Assembly (NCBI RefSeq): GCF_001562015.1
Contig: NZ_LASA01000053.1
Coordinates: forward strand, 38,199 to 102,198
Source of the DNA: Endozoicomonas arenosclerae
Lineage (GTDB): Bacteria > Pseudomonadota > Gammaproteobacteria > Pseudomonadales > Endozoicomonadaceae
Direction: 5' to 3'
DNA length: 64,000 nucleotides
The notes under the pieces were generated by a model, which saw nothing but the letters and a program-made list of their open reading frames with translations, made no database searches and was not told where the DNA came from. The position numbers and the translations under genes are program-made. Numbering within the stretch: position 1 is the first letter of the stretch; each line of letters begins with the position of its first letter. Shown here piece after piece: positions 27,637 to 37,152 of this stretch.

Positions 27637-28536
27637 TCAATCCAGACGACGACTGATGACTTCTGTCAGGAAACTCTTGAGAACCCTGACATTGGCAGGA
27701 AGCAGCTTTCGGTCTCTGGAAACCATATAGATAGGAGGCCGTGAAGCAAACTGGTATTCAGGCAGTACCTGGATAAGTTTTTCAGTATCTATCTCATCAT
27801 CAACGAAGAACTTCAACATGACCCCTATCCCCATATTCGCCTTCACCAATGTTTTAATGCCATAAATGTCGTTCATGGCCACCCGGCTTTCTATCTCTAC
27901 AGCAAACTGCTGCTGATCCTTATGAAAAACCCATGGTACGGCATTATTGAATAGCCGGAAGTGGGATGCCATGCAGTGATGCCTTTTCAGATCTTCAGGA
28001 AACTTTGGCTCCCCCTTCTCCGCCAGATAATCAGGTGTTGCCACCAGCACCACAGGACACTCACCCAGGCTTTTGCAAATCAGGGAACTATCTGAGAGCT
28101 GGCCCATAGTGATAATGATGTCCTGCTTATCAGAGAATGCCTGCAGCGTGGGTTGTTCCACCGTCAAATCCACTCGAAGATCTGGATATTCTTCCATCAA
28201 CCGGGGCAACTCGGGTATCACCAGTTCCCTGGCTAACAGGGGAGGTACCGAAAGCCTCACCACACCGGAAATATCTTCTTTGAGTGCAGAGCCCGTCTGT
28301 TCAAGGATGTTGTAGCTTTCGAGCATTGAGCGAACATAGGGCTGCAGAGTCTCACCCGCCTCAGTTAACAAAAGATGGGGACTGCGATGAAAAAGTTTGT
28401 AACCCAGAGCCGATTCCAGTCGGGCCATCTGTTTGCTGATATGGGAATTGGACACCCCCAGCCGTTCTGCTGTCTTGCTGAAACTTCCGTATTCAGCGGC
28501 ACAACCAAAAATCTGATACTGCTCGATCTTACTCAT
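27637..28536 (-). CDS. LysR-family transcriptional regulator
   Basis: 299 residues with an N-terminal winged helix-turn-helix (GSFSKTAERLGVSNSHISKQ) and a LysR substrate-binding domain of the CrgA-like subgroup. It is divergent from the DUF1254/DUF1214 gene with 153 bp between the starts, the usual arrangement for a LysR protein controlling its neighbour. The effector is unknown. Confidence 0.93.
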   Translation of the reverse strand: MSKIEQYQIFGCAAEYGSFSKTAERLGVSNSHISKQMARLESALGYKLFHRSPHLLLTEAGETLQPYVRSMLESYNILEQTGSALKEDISGVVRLSVPPLLARELVIPELPRLMEEYPDLRVDLTVEQPTLQAFSDKQDIIITMGQLSDSSLICKSLGECPVVLVATPDYLAEKGEPKFPEDLKRHHCMASHFRLFNNAVPWVFHKDQQQFAVEIESRVAMNDIYGIKTLVKANMGIGVMLKFFVDDEIDTEKLIQVLPEYQFASRPPIYMVSRDRKLLPANVRVLKSFLTEVISRRLD

Positions 28537-28689
28537 AAGACATCATTCTTATTTTATTCATGACCGATGCTATCAGATATTTTCCAATCGCGTTTCCATA
28601 TGGAAAACCCGGGTTTCCAAACAGGCGGTTTATTAATTTTCCTGAGTCCCTAAGCTGAGAACACTTTTCCACCGTTTCTGGATAAAAGA

Positions 28690-30114
28690 ATGACCAGTAA
28701 AATAACAATGAAAAAGGTCTCGATCATTCTGGGGGCTTTCGCCGTACTGGGGATACTGGCCAGTCAGATTAACCTGGCAGCCCTGATCAGCTATCAGCAA
28801 AAACGCAGCGACGCCATTATTGCCGAGAAGATGGCCGCCAGCATTGGCGCACTGGCCTATGTCTATGGCTATCCTCTGGTGGATATGGCCAAACAAATGC
28901 ACAACGAAATTCATAAGGTGGAAGAGAACCAGCAGGTTTACGCTCCCATAAACCGCCTGCACCGTTACGATGAAATAGTCGGGCCAGAGAATGCTGGCAA
29001 CCTTCGTCTGCCCAACAACGACACCCTCTATTTCAGTGGCTGGTTTGATATCAGCAAAGAGCCGGTCATTATTCACACACCGGATACTCAGGGACGCTAC
29101 TTCACCATTGCTGTCACCAACCTTTACTCTGAAGTAATTCATATTGGACGACGGACTTACGGTACTGACGAAACCTATTACGCACTGGTTTCACCCGACT
29201 GGCAGGGCAGCCTACCGGACAATGTTAAGCCTGTAGAAGTAGAGACTTCCAAAGGCTGGTTATTGGGCAGAATGTATGTAGCAGGCAAAGAAGATAAGCC
29301 CGCTGCAGTCGATGCCATGAACAATATCTGGATGGCTTCACTCAGTGAATTCACTCTGGATCAGAGACCTGCTACAAAACCTGCAATCACTTCAGAGCCC
29401 ATTGATCCACTGCAATCCCTCGAATTCTTCAGTTACATGAATAAGGCACTGAGAAGTATTCCAACCCGTGCCAGCGAACAAGCGCTTATGGCCCAGTTCG
29501 ACCTGATTGGCATTGGCCCCAACAGTGACTTCGATCCAGAAAAGCTCAGTGAAGCCACACTCAAAGGTTTAGAGCAGGCACTGGAAGAAGGCATGAAGAT
29601 TGTCGAAGCATCCGAACTTCGTACGCTTCCCAGTTACAACGGCTGGATGATTCCCCAGAAAGTGGGTCGCTACGGATTCGATTACATTCAGCGAGCCTCT
29701 GTTGTGGCCAATGGTTATGGCAACCTGCCGGAAGAATCGACATATGCAGCCGCTCTGACATCAGGCGACGATGACATTATGACGGGAAACAACACCTACA
29801 AGCTGCACTTTGAAAAAGGTCAGTTACCGCCTGTTAAAGGCTTCTGGTCAGTAGCCACTTACGAACTCCCAAAGAAACAGCTGGCCAGCAATGAGATTAA
29901 TCGTTACAGCATTGGAGATCGTACCGATGGCATCCAGTACAACGACGATGGTTCTTTGACAATCTGGCTTCAGTCCGAAAGACCGGAAGATCCCAATAAA
30001 AACTGGCTGCCTGTTCCCGAAGGTATGTTTATGGCGGTGATGAGAATGTACGAGCCTGAGCAGCCCATTCTCAATAAAGAGTATGAGCTGGCCAGGATTG
30101 AAAGGGTGAATTGA
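28690..30114 (+). CDS. DUF1254/DUF1214 exported protein
   Basis: 474 residues. A single N-terminal hydrophobic segment (about 10-32) acts as a signal or anchor. DUF1254 features follow (AYVYGYPLVDMAKQ; NNDTLYFSGWFDIS; GRYFTIAVTN), and the C-terminal part is DUF1214 (PPVKGFWSVATYE; PNKNWLPVPEG). An ATG at 28708 gives a shorter signal peptide and is also possible. Two-domain proteins of this kind are widespread, often near lipid or aromatic catabolism genes, and have no settled function. The divergent LysR gene is its probable regulator. It is convergent, with no gap, to an AraC gene. Confidence 0.88.
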   Translation: MTSKITMKKVSIILGAFAVLGILASQINLAALISYQQKRSDAIIAEKMAASIGALAYVYGYPLVDMAKQMHNEIHKVEENQQVYAPINRLHRYDEIVGPENAGNLRLPNNDTLYFSGWFDISKEPVIIHTPDTQGRYFTIAVTNLYSEVIHIGRRTYGTDETYYALVSPDWQGSLPDNVKPVEVETSKGWLLGRMYVAGKEDKPAAVDAMNNIWMASLSEFTLDQRPATKPAITSEPIDPLQSLEFFSYMNKALRSIPTRASEQALMAQFDLIGIGPNSDFDPEKLSEATLKGLEQALEEGMKIVEASELRTLPSYNGWMIPQKVGRYGFDYIQRASVVANGYGNLPEESTYAAALTSGDDDIMTGNNTYKLHFEKGQLPPVKGFWSVATYELPKKQLASNEINRYSIGDRTDGIQYNDDGSLTIWLQSERPEDPNKNWLPVPEGMFMAVMRMYEPEQPILNKEYELARIERVN

Positions 30115-31122
30115 TCACCCTTTTCTATAAGTCAAAGGCGTGAGCCCGGTCCAGCTTTTAAAAGCACGAATAAAGGCACTGGGCTCAGAGAAAGCCACTT
30201 TGGCAGCGATCTCTTCAATAGATAGACGCTTCTGATTGAGGAGATGAATCGCAATGTCGCGGCGGGTCTGGGTTTTGATCTCCTGATAGACCGTACCCTC
30301 TTTTTTCAATGCACGACGTAGGGTCTGTGAATGCATATTGAGATGAGCGGCTATGACTTCAATCTCAGGCAGCTCCTCTTTTTCCCTCAGGCTGGTTTCA
30401 ACCAGATTTCTGACATTCATGGCGATCTGCTTGTCACTGACTCGTGTTTCAAACAGATTCATCGGCGCACGCTCCATGTATGACTGAAGCGACGGGTAGT
30501 TTTGCCGATTAGGCAAATCAAAGGCACTGCGATTATAAACAATGGAGTTTCGAGGCTGGTTAAACAATACCGCAGCCCCGAAAAACAGGAACTGATACTC
30601 TTCCGGGTAATCCGTGGCGGGGTAGTCCAGAGTCACCTGGACAATGGGCATCCTTTCATTAGCCAACCAACTGTGGAAACGGTGAAATGACATCAGCGTG
30701 GTTTCAACAATATAAGTATTGGTAATCGTAGAAGTCGATCGACGGCCAATCTCATGGGTAACCAGATTGTCATCTAATGTCAGCTGATGGTAAAAGCCAT
30801 TCTCCAGCAGGTTGGCGTACTCCACTGAACGCTCATAGGCCTCTCCAACGGAGGGACAATTAATGACCGCATTACACATCATGGCCGATACACCAATGCG
30901 TTGAGGCTTGCCTAACAGACCCATTGCCTCATCGTTGAGCAATACCGTTAATTTGCTCACCAGCCTGAAATACTGGGCTGCCTCCACCCTGGATCGATCT
31001 TCCGTCAAAACCTGAGGTGGTATCTCGCATTCACGCAGAAGCTTCTTCAGGTCATAGCCCAGAGCCTCTGCGCCATCGAGTGTCTGACGGACATAAGCTG
31101 AACTGATGGTGATTGTTTTCAT
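30115..31122 (-). CDS. AraC-family regulator with PF12625-type ligand domain
   Basis: 335 residues. The N-terminal 190 residues resemble the ligand domain of OruR/ArgR-like AraC regulators (PQRIGVSAMMCNAVINCPSV), and the C-terminus is the AraC double helix-turn-helix (LNMHSQTLRRALKKEG; SIEEIAAKVAFSEPSAFIRA; WTGLTPLTYR). It is divergent from the thiolase-FadB-racemase operon (291 bp between starts), so it is the best candidate to control it. Confidence 0.92.
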   Translation of the reverse strand: MKTITISSAYVRQTLDGAEALGYDLKKLLRECEIPPQVLTEDRSRVEAAQYFRLVSKLTVLLNDEAMGLLGKPQRIGVSAMMCNAVINCPSVGEAYERSVEYANLLENGFYHQLTLDDNLVTHEIGRRSTSTITNTYIVETTLMSFHRFHSWLANERMPIVQVTLDYPATDYPEEYQFLFFGAAVLFNQPRNSIVYNRSAFDLPNRQNYPSLQSYMERAPMNLFETRVSDKQIAMNVRNLVETSLREKEELPEIEVIAAHLNMHSQTLRRALKKEGTVYQEIKTQTRRDIAIHLLNQKRLSIEEIAAKVAFSEPSAFIRAFKSWTGLTPLTYRKG

Positions 31123-31413
31123 TCTTTACACTCTGAAAAGAGTTAGTCCCAACACTCTTCCAGGGGCTGTTTCAACTCACTTCTCCCCCTGTCCGAAATA
31201 GAATTCTAAATTAAAAGTGTCATCTAATGTCAATTTTTATGTCCCCCCCTGTCATTGTTAAGTCAGTTGTTCCAGAGCAGAATGTGCCAAAGTCGATAGC
31301 TGCAAGTGACAGCAGCAGGGGAAAGTCGCCGGTCAGGAAAGGGATACAAGAGCGATTCAGGACAGCCGGCCACCCGGAATACAAAAGCAAGAAAAACTTA
31401 AAGGAAACCCAAA

Positions 31414-32622
31414 ATGCCCCATCCAGTGTATATCTATGATGCCGTACGCACTCCAAGGAGTAAGGGTAAGAAAGACGGTAGCCTCTACACAGTCAAGCCC
31501 ATCGACCTGGGCGCATCTGTTCTGAAAGCCATGCAGAGTCGTCTGGACCTGGACACATCCTACGTCGATGACGCGGTATTCGGTTGTGTAACCCCCATCG
31601 GCGAACAGGGCGGCGATGTCACCAAAATGATCGTTGCCAACGCTGGCTGGGATCAAAGTGTTGCCGGCGTTCAGTTGGATCGCTTCTGCGCTTCCGGTCT
31701 GGAAGCTGTCAACATTGCCGCTCAAAAAATCGCTTCCGGCTGGGAAGATCTGGTGGTAGCCGGCGGTGTTGAGTCCATGTCCCGTGTTCCCCTGGGTTCC
31801 AGTGGTGGTGCCATGGGTGCCGACCCTGAGTTTGTCTTCAAGAATGGTTTTATTCCTCAGGGTGTTGCAGCTGACCTGCTGGGAACACTGGATGGTCATA
31901 CCCGTGAAGAAGTCGATGCCTTCGCCGTAGAATCACAGCGTCGTGCAGCTCACGCCCGTGACAATGGTTATTTTGATAAGTCTGTGGTTGCCGTTAAAGA
32001 CAACAACGGTGTCACTGTTCTGGATAAAGACGATTTCATCAAGCCTGAAACCACTATGGAAGGCCTGGCCAAGCTGAAGCCCGCTTTTGAAATGCCAGGA
32101 CAATTCGGCTTTAACGATGTCGCCATCAGCAAGTACCCACAGGTTTCCAAGGTCAACCACATTCATACGCCGGGTAACTCTTCCGGCATCGTAGACGGTT
32201 CCTCTGCTGTTCTGGTGGGCAGTGAAAAAGCCGGTAAAGATCTGGGTCTGACACCACGCGCCCGCATTGTTGCCACCGCAGTTCTGGCGGTTGAGCCAGT
32301 TCTGATGCTGGCCGGTCCTGCTCCTGCTGCTCGCAAGGCTCTGAAAAAAGCCGGCCTGCAAGCCAGCGACATTGACCTGTGGGAAATCAACGAAGCCTTC
32401 TCTTCCGTTGCCCTGCGTTATATGAGCGAACTGGAAATCTCCCACGATGTCACCAACGTAAACGGTGGCGCCATTGCCATGGGTCACCCACTGGGCGCAA
32501 CCGGTGGCATGTTGGTTGGCACCATGGTGGATGAGCTGGAGCGTCGTAACCTCAAGCGCGGCATGATCTCTCTCTGCGTAGGCGGTGGCATGGGTATCTC
32601 CACCATCGTTGAACTGGTCTAA
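31414..32622 (+). CDS. Acetyl-CoA C-acyltransferase (thiolase)
   Basis: 402-residue thiolase. The nucleophilic Cys lies in LDRFCASGLEAVN, and NEAFSSVA, GHPLGATGG and the second Cys in SLCVGGGMGIS complete the active site. AAGGA precedes the ATG. It opens an operon with a FadB-like multifunctional enzyme 46 bp downstream, as the alpha/beta partners of a fatty-acid oxidation complex. Compared with E. coli FadA the gene order is reversed (thiolase first). It should cleave 3-ketoacyl-CoAs to acetyl-CoA. Confidence 0.94.
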   Translation: MPHPVYIYDAVRTPRSKGKKDGSLYTVKPIDLGASVLKAMQSRLDLDTSYVDDAVFGCVTPIGEQGGDVTKMIVANAGWDQSVAGVQLDRFCASGLEAVNIAAQKIASGWEDLVVAGGVESMSRVPLGSSGGAMGADPEFVFKNGFIPQGVAADLLGTLDGHTREEVDAFAVESQRRAAHARDNGYFDKSVVAVKDNNGVTVLDKDDFIKPETTMEGLAKLKPAFEMPGQFGFNDVAISKYPQVSKVNHIHTPGNSSGIVDGSSAVLVGSEKAGKDLGLTPRARIVATAVLAVEPVLMLAGPAPAARKALKKAGLQASDIDLWEINEAFSSVALRYMSELEISHDVTNVNGGAIAMGHPLGATGGMLVGTMVDELERRNLKRGMISLCVGGGMGISTIVELV

Positions 32623-32668
32623 GAGACAGATTTCCTGAAGATTCAAGAATAGAGAGAGCAGAAGAACA

Positions 32669-34816
32669 ATGAGTGGATTTATTTACGAAAAAGACGCCGA
32701 CGGCATCGTCACCATCACCATGGACATGGAAGGTTCAGTCAATGCCATGACTGAAGAGTACCGTGGCACCATGGAAGACACGGTAACCCGTCTGGAAGCT
32801 GAAGAAAGCATGACCGGTGTCGTTTTCGCTTCTGCCAAAGACGTATTCTTTGCAGGCGGTAACCTGAACGAGCTGGTTGAAGCCCAGCCCGGTGATGAAG
32901 AAGATTACATGGAAGGCCTGGAAGCGGTTAAAGGTCACTTCCGTCGTCTGGAGAAACTGCCAGTTCCTGTAGTGGCCGCTATTAATGGTGCAGCTCTGGG
33001 TGGCGGTTTCGAACTTTGCCTGGGTTGTAACTACCGTATCGCCTGGAATAACCGCAGCGTTAAGCTGGGTCTGCCAGAAGTAAACCTGGGCCTGCTGCCA
33101 GGTGCCGGTGGTATCGTTCGTACCGTTAATATGCTGGGTCTGCAAAATGCCCTGCCTTACATCATGGAAGGCAAGCAGATCACTCCGGACAAAGCTCTGG
33201 AAGCCGGTCTGATCAATGAGCTGGTCGACACCAAGGAAGAACTGGTTTCCCGCGCAAAAGCCTGGATTCTGGAAAACAAGGACAACGAAGAAGCGAAAAG
33301 CCAGCCCTGGGACCGCAAAGGTCACAAGATCCCTGGTGGCGATACCAACAACCCACAGGTTGCCCAGCTGCTTGTTATGTCTCCAGCCATGCTGCTGCAA
33401 AAGACCAAAGGTTTGATGCCTGCTCCGGAAACCATTCTGGACTGTGCTGCTGAAGCTGCACGCCTGAGCTTTGACGGCGCTCTGAAAGTAGAAAGCCGTG
33501 GTCTGACCAAACTGGTGATGACGCCGGTTGCCAAGAACATGATCACCACCTTTTTCTTCCAGATGAACCAGGTGAATGGCGGTGCCAGCCGTCCAAAAGG
33601 CATTGAGAAGACCGACGTTAAGAAAGTCGGTGTACTGGGTGCTGGTGTCATGGGTCAGGGTATTGCTCTGGTATCTGCCATGGCAGGTATCGAAGTGGTT
33701 CTGAAAGACCTGACAGTAGAGTCCGCAGAAAAGGGTAAAGCCTACTCCGACAAGACGCTTTCCAAGCGTGTTGCCCGCGGTCGTATGACTGAAGAGAAAA
33801 AAGCAGGCATCCTAAGCCTGATCAAGCCAACCGCGAATAACGAAGACCTTCAAGGTTGTGACCTGATTATCGAAGCCGTTTTCGAAGACATCAATCTGAA
33901 GAAGAAGATTGTTCAGGAAACCGAACCTTTCCTGGCGGAAAATGGCACTTACGGTTCCAACACCTCTTCCCTGCCTATTGGACGTCTGGCAGAAGCCAGT
34001 CTGAATCCAGAAAACTTTATCGGAATTCACTTTTTCTCCCCAGTAGACAAAATGCCTCTGGTCGAGATTATCTGCGGTGACAAGACCAGCCAGGAAACTC
34101 TGGCCAAGGCTTTTGACTACTCACAGAAAATCAAGAAGACACCTATTGTCGTTAATGACTCTTTTGGTTTCTTCACATCTCGTACCTTCGGTAGCTACCT
34201 GGATGAAGGCGTTCAGCTGCTGAAAGAAGGTTTCCACCCAGTAGCTCTGGACAACCTGGCCAACTCCATCGGTATGCCTCTGGGCCCACTGGCTATTTAT
34301 GACGAAGTGAGCCTTAGCACGTCCCTGAAAGCCAGTGCATCTGCTGAAGAACTGGGCCTGCTGGACGTTCACGGTGACAGCACCATTACCCGTGGAGTGA
34401 TGAGCACCATGGTAGAAGAGCACGGTCGTGGTGGTCGCCATCAGGGCGGTGGTTTCTATCAGTACGGTGAAGACGGCAGCAAGGAAATCTGGCCCGGACT
34501 CTATGACCTTTACTACAACAAGGATCTGGAAATTCCCAGCGAAGACGTCAAAGATCGTCTGCTGTTCCGCCAGGTCATTGAAGCTCTGAAAGGTTTGCAG
34601 GAAGGCGTTGTCCACTCTGTAGCTGACGCCAATATCGGAACCATCATGGGTATCGGTGCTCCTGCGTGGACCGGTGGTCTGATCCAGTTCGTCAATACTT
34701 ACGGTACTCAGAAGTTCGTAGATCGTGCGACTGAGCTGGCCGAGAAGTACGGCGACCGCTTTGCTCCTCCTGCTATTGCGGTTGAGAAAGCTGAGAAAGG
34801 CGAGCTGTTCGTATAA
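32669..34816 (+). CDS. FadB/FadJ-like enoyl-CoA hydratase/3-hydroxyacyl-CoA dehydrogenase
   Basis: 715-residue bifunctional beta-oxidation enzyme. Residues 1-200 are a crotonase domain with GAALGGGFELCLGCNYR and LPEVNLGLLPGAGG. From about residue 320 comes the NAD-binding domain with VGVLGAGVMGQGIAL, and NTSSLPIG and HFFSPVDKMPLVEII mark the 3-hydroxyacyl-CoA dehydrogenase active site. It makes (3S)-hydroxyacyl-CoA, in contrast to the MaoC/SDR (3R) route encoded elsewhere in the window, so both stereochemical routes are present. It forms a complex with the preceding thiolase in related bacteria. Confidence 0.94.
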   Translation: MSGFIYEKDADGIVTITMDMEGSVNAMTEEYRGTMEDTVTRLEAEESMTGVVFASAKDVFFAGGNLNELVEAQPGDEEDYMEGLEAVKGHFRRLEKLPVPVVAAINGAALGGGFELCLGCNYRIAWNNRSVKLGLPEVNLGLLPGAGGIVRTVNMLGLQNALPYIMEGKQITPDKALEAGLINELVDTKEELVSRAKAWILENKDNEEAKSQPWDRKGHKIPGGDTNNPQVAQLLVMSPAMLLQKTKGLMPAPETILDCAAEAARLSFDGALKVESRGLTKLVMTPVAKNMITTFFFQMNQVNGGASRPKGIEKTDVKKVGVLGAGVMGQGIALVSAMAGIEVVLKDLTVESAEKGKAYSDKTLSKRVARGRMTEEKKAGILSLIKPTANNEDLQGCDLIIEAVFEDINLKKKIVQETEPFLAENGTYGSNTSSLPIGRLAEASLNPENFIGIHFFSPVDKMPLVEIICGDKTSQETLAKAFDYSQKIKKTPIVVNDSFGFFTSRTFGSYLDEGVQLLKEGFHPVALDNLANSIGMPLGPLAIYDEVSLSTSLKASASAEELGLLDVHGDSTITRGVMSTMVEEHGRGGRHQGGGFYQYGEDGSKEIWPGLYDLYYNKDLEIPSEDVKDRLLFRQVIEALKGLQEGVVHSVADANIGTIMGIGAPAWTGGLIQFVNTYGTQKFVDRATELAEKYGDRFAPPAIAVEKAEKGELFV

Positions 34817-34830
34817 CCTTGTTCGCTCAT

Positions 34831-34857
34831 AGCTCCTGCTCGCTTCGGGCAGGAGCT
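34831..34857 (+). terminator. Hairpin after the FadB-like gene
   Basis: Stem AGCTCCTGC (34831-34839) with GCAGGAGCT (34849-34857) and a 9-base loop, followed by TTAAG. The T-tract is short, so it may reduce rather than stop transcription into the racemase gene 42 bp downstream. Confidence 0.55.
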
Positions 34858-34898
34858 TTAAGCAACCCAATAACAATAAAAATCTGGAGATGTAGGCA

Positions 34899-36023
34899 AT
34901 GGGTCCCCTGACAGGTTATAAAATCATCGAACTCGCCGGCATTGGCCCCGGCCCTTTCTGCGGCATGCTGCTGGCTGATATGGGTGCGGAAGTCATTGTT
35001 GTTGAACGAGCCAGTTCTGATCATGTCGCACCAGACGTCACCCGCCGTGGCAAAAAGTCTATTGCCCTGAACCTCAAAAGTAAGGAAGGTTTGGAAACCT
35101 TGCTGAATCTGGTAGAGGGTGCCGATGCCATTTTTGAAGGCTTTCGTCCCGGCGTTGCCGAGCGACTGGGCGTAGGCCCGGAAGAGTGTCAGAAGCGAAA
35201 CCCCAAAATTGTTTATGGTCGCATGACTGGCTGGGGACAAATCGGTCCACTGGCTCAGGCGGCTGGCCATGATATCAATTACATTTCCCTGACGGGCGCT
35301 TTATATGCGACAGGTCGCAAACATGAAAAGCCGGTTCCACCACTGAACCTGGTGGGCGATTACGGTGGCGGTGCGATGTTCCTCGCAGTGGGTATTCTGG
35401 CAGGTTTGCTGGAAGCTCAAAAAACCGGTCAAGGTCAGGTGATTGACGCTGCCATGACCGACGGCTCAGCACTGCTGATGGCTATGTTTAATTCATTCCA
35501 TGCCATGGGTATCTGGAGCAACCAGCGTGGCAGCAACCTGCTGGATAGTGGCGCTCACTTCTATGACACCTACGAAACCCAGGACGGCAAATACGTTTCT
35601 CTGGGTTCTATTGAGCCTCAGTTCTATAGCCTGTTGATTGAAAAAGCCAACCTGGATCCCAGCGTGTTTGGTGATCAGCACAATGCTTCTCGCTGGCCTG
35701 AATACAAGGAAAAACTGGAAGTCATTTTCAAGACCAAGACTCAGGCCGAGTGGTGTGAACTGATGGAAGGCACTGACGTCTGCTTTGCTCCGGTTCTCGA
35801 CTTCCTGGAAGCCCCCCAACATCCACACAATGTCGCACGTAACACCTACATCGACATTGATGGCATGACCCAACCTGCTCCGGCACCACGTTTCAGCCGT
35901 ACACCTTCCGAGGTGAGCCATGGTTCGAAAGCGGCAGGAGTGGATACCGAAAGTGTACTGGGTGAATGGGGCTTCTCGGCAGAAAAAATCCAGTCACTGA
36001 AGAATGCTGGAGCACTCAGCTAA
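34899..36023 (+). CDS. Alpha-methylacyl-CoA racemase (CaiB/BaiF family)
   Basis: 374-residue class III CoA-transferase-fold protein best matched to alpha-methylacyl-CoA racemase. The active-site residues expected for that enzyme are visible: His124-Asp125 in AGHDINY, Asp154 in LVGDYGGG and Glu239 in [13 protein letters not shown] interconverts the (2R)- and (2S)-methyl branch of acyl-CoAs. It is required because the following acyl-CoA dehydrogenases accept only the 2S (25S in sterols) form. It is flanked by beta-oxidation and DUF35/Ltp genes, which points to a methyl-branched, sterol- or isoprenoid-like side chain. Confidence 0.9.
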   Translation: MGPLTGYKIIELAGIGPGPFCGMLLADMGAEVIVVERASSDHVAPDVTRRGKKSIALNLKSKEGLETLLNLVEGADAIFEGFRPGVAERLGVGPEECQKRNPKIVYGRMTGWGQIGPLAQAAGHDINYISLTGALYATGRKHEKPVPPLNLVGDYGGGAMFLAVGILAGLLEAQKTGQGQVIDAAMTDGSALLMAMFNSFHAMGIWSNQRGSNLLDSGAHFYDTYETQDGKYVSLGSIEPQFYSLLIEKANLDPSVFGDQHNASRWPEYKEKLEVIFKTKTQAEWCELMEGTDVCFAPVLDFLEAPQHPHNVARNTYIDIDGMTQPAPAPRFSRTPSEVSHGSKAAGVDTESVLGEWGFSAEKIQSLKNAGALS

Positions 36024-36156
36024 GCGTTCAGAAATCACTTGTTCCCATGCTCCGGTGTGGGAACCGGTTTAAGAAAAGAAATTAGCGGAAGATTTTGTTT
36101 TTCATCGCAACGATGAAAAATGTTTCACGATAAAAACAACAAAAGGAGTGATAAAT

Positions 36157-37152
36157 ATGCCGCAAAATGAGCCAGAGGTGCTTAGCCAGGCATTTACGCT
36201 CGGCTACACCTACACCCGCTCTACCGGCCCCGTTGTAGGTCAATTCCTGACCGGGCTGCGCGACCGTAAACTCATCGGCAACAAAGCCAGTGACGGTAAG
36301 GTTTATGTTCCACCTATGGAATACGATCCAAAAACCGCTGAGGCTATCACTGATTTTGTCGATGTAGCTGAAACCGGTGTGGTCAAAACCTGGTCATGGG
36401 TCAATGAGCCTAATGAAAAGCATCTTCTGAGAAAACCTTTTGCTTTTGCCATGATTCAGCTGGACGGCACCGATGTACCCATGCTGCATATGGTGGATGC
36501 GGGCAGTCAGGATGCCATGAGCACAGGCATGAAAGTTCAGGTTCGCTGGGCGGATGAAACCCAGGGACTGATTACTGATATTGCCTGCTTCGAACCCGTT
36601 ACTGAAGACTCGAAAGTGGCTGAAAAGCCTGCAGCTTCCGATCTTGAGCCCATTACCGGTGTGGAATCTCCAGTCTATCTGGAATACAACTTCACAGCAG
36701 GTAAAGCGACGGCTACCTTCCTTTCCAACATTAAGAAAGGCAAACTCACTGGCGGTAAGTGTTCAGAGTGTTCCGCTGTTTATGTCCCCCCTCGTGGTTC
36801 ATGCCCAGCCTGTGGCGTAGCAAATGATGAGAATGTTGAGCTGAGCAACAAGGCCACCGTTCAGTCTTTCACCATTATTTCGATCCCTATTCCCGGCAAC
36901 CCGATCAAACCGCCTTTTGTCGTGGCCAACCTGATGGTTGATGGTGCTCACCAGTCCTTTCTGCACATTGTCAGCGGTTGCGAGAACAGTGATGTTCGTA
37001 TCGGCATGCGGGTAGAAGCCGTATGGAAGCCTGAAGAAGAGTGGACTCACGCGATGGAAAGCATTGCTTACTTCCAGCCCATTGACGAGCCCGATATTCC
37101 TCGTGAAGAGATTGGTCGACTAACGCCAAAGGGGGAGAAGAACGATGCGTGA
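36157..37152 (+). CDS. Tandem DUF35 OB-fold protein
   Basis: 331 residues from ATG 36157, which has AAAGGAG eight bases upstream; a GTG three codons earlier lies inside that ribosome site. It contains two DUF35 modules. The first (about 20-150) lacks the zinc cysteines (VYVPPMEYDPKTAEA). The second (about 175-320) has them, in CSECSAVYVPPRGSCPAC. DUF35 proteins bind acyl-CoA and activate partner thiolases. The next two genes encode Ltp-like thiolases, and the first of these overlaps this gene by 8 bp. The trio matches Rv3521-ltp4-ltp3 of the mycobacterial sterol regulon. Confidence 0.88.
   Translation: MPQNEPEVLSQAFTLGYTYTRSTGPVVGQFLTGLRDRKLIGNKASDGKVYVPPMEYDPKTAEAITDFVDVAETGVVKTWSWVNEPNEKHLLRKPFAFAMIQLDGTDVPMLHMVDAGSQDAMSTGMKVQVRWADETQGLITDIACFEPVTEDSKVAEKPAASDLEPITGVESPVYLEYNFTAGKATATFLSNIKKGKLTGGKCSECSAVYVPPRGSCPACGVANDENVELSNKATVQSFTIISIPIPGNPIKPPFVVANLMVDGAHQSFLHIVSGCENSDVRIGMRVEAVWKPEEEWTHAMESIAYFQPIDEPDIPREEIGRLTPKGEKNDA

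Noticed and set aside
36041..36064. GTTCCCA..TGGGAAC hairpin after the racemase gene
   Set aside because: The stem is short, the loop is 10 bases, and no T-tract follows; not strong enough to call a terminator.
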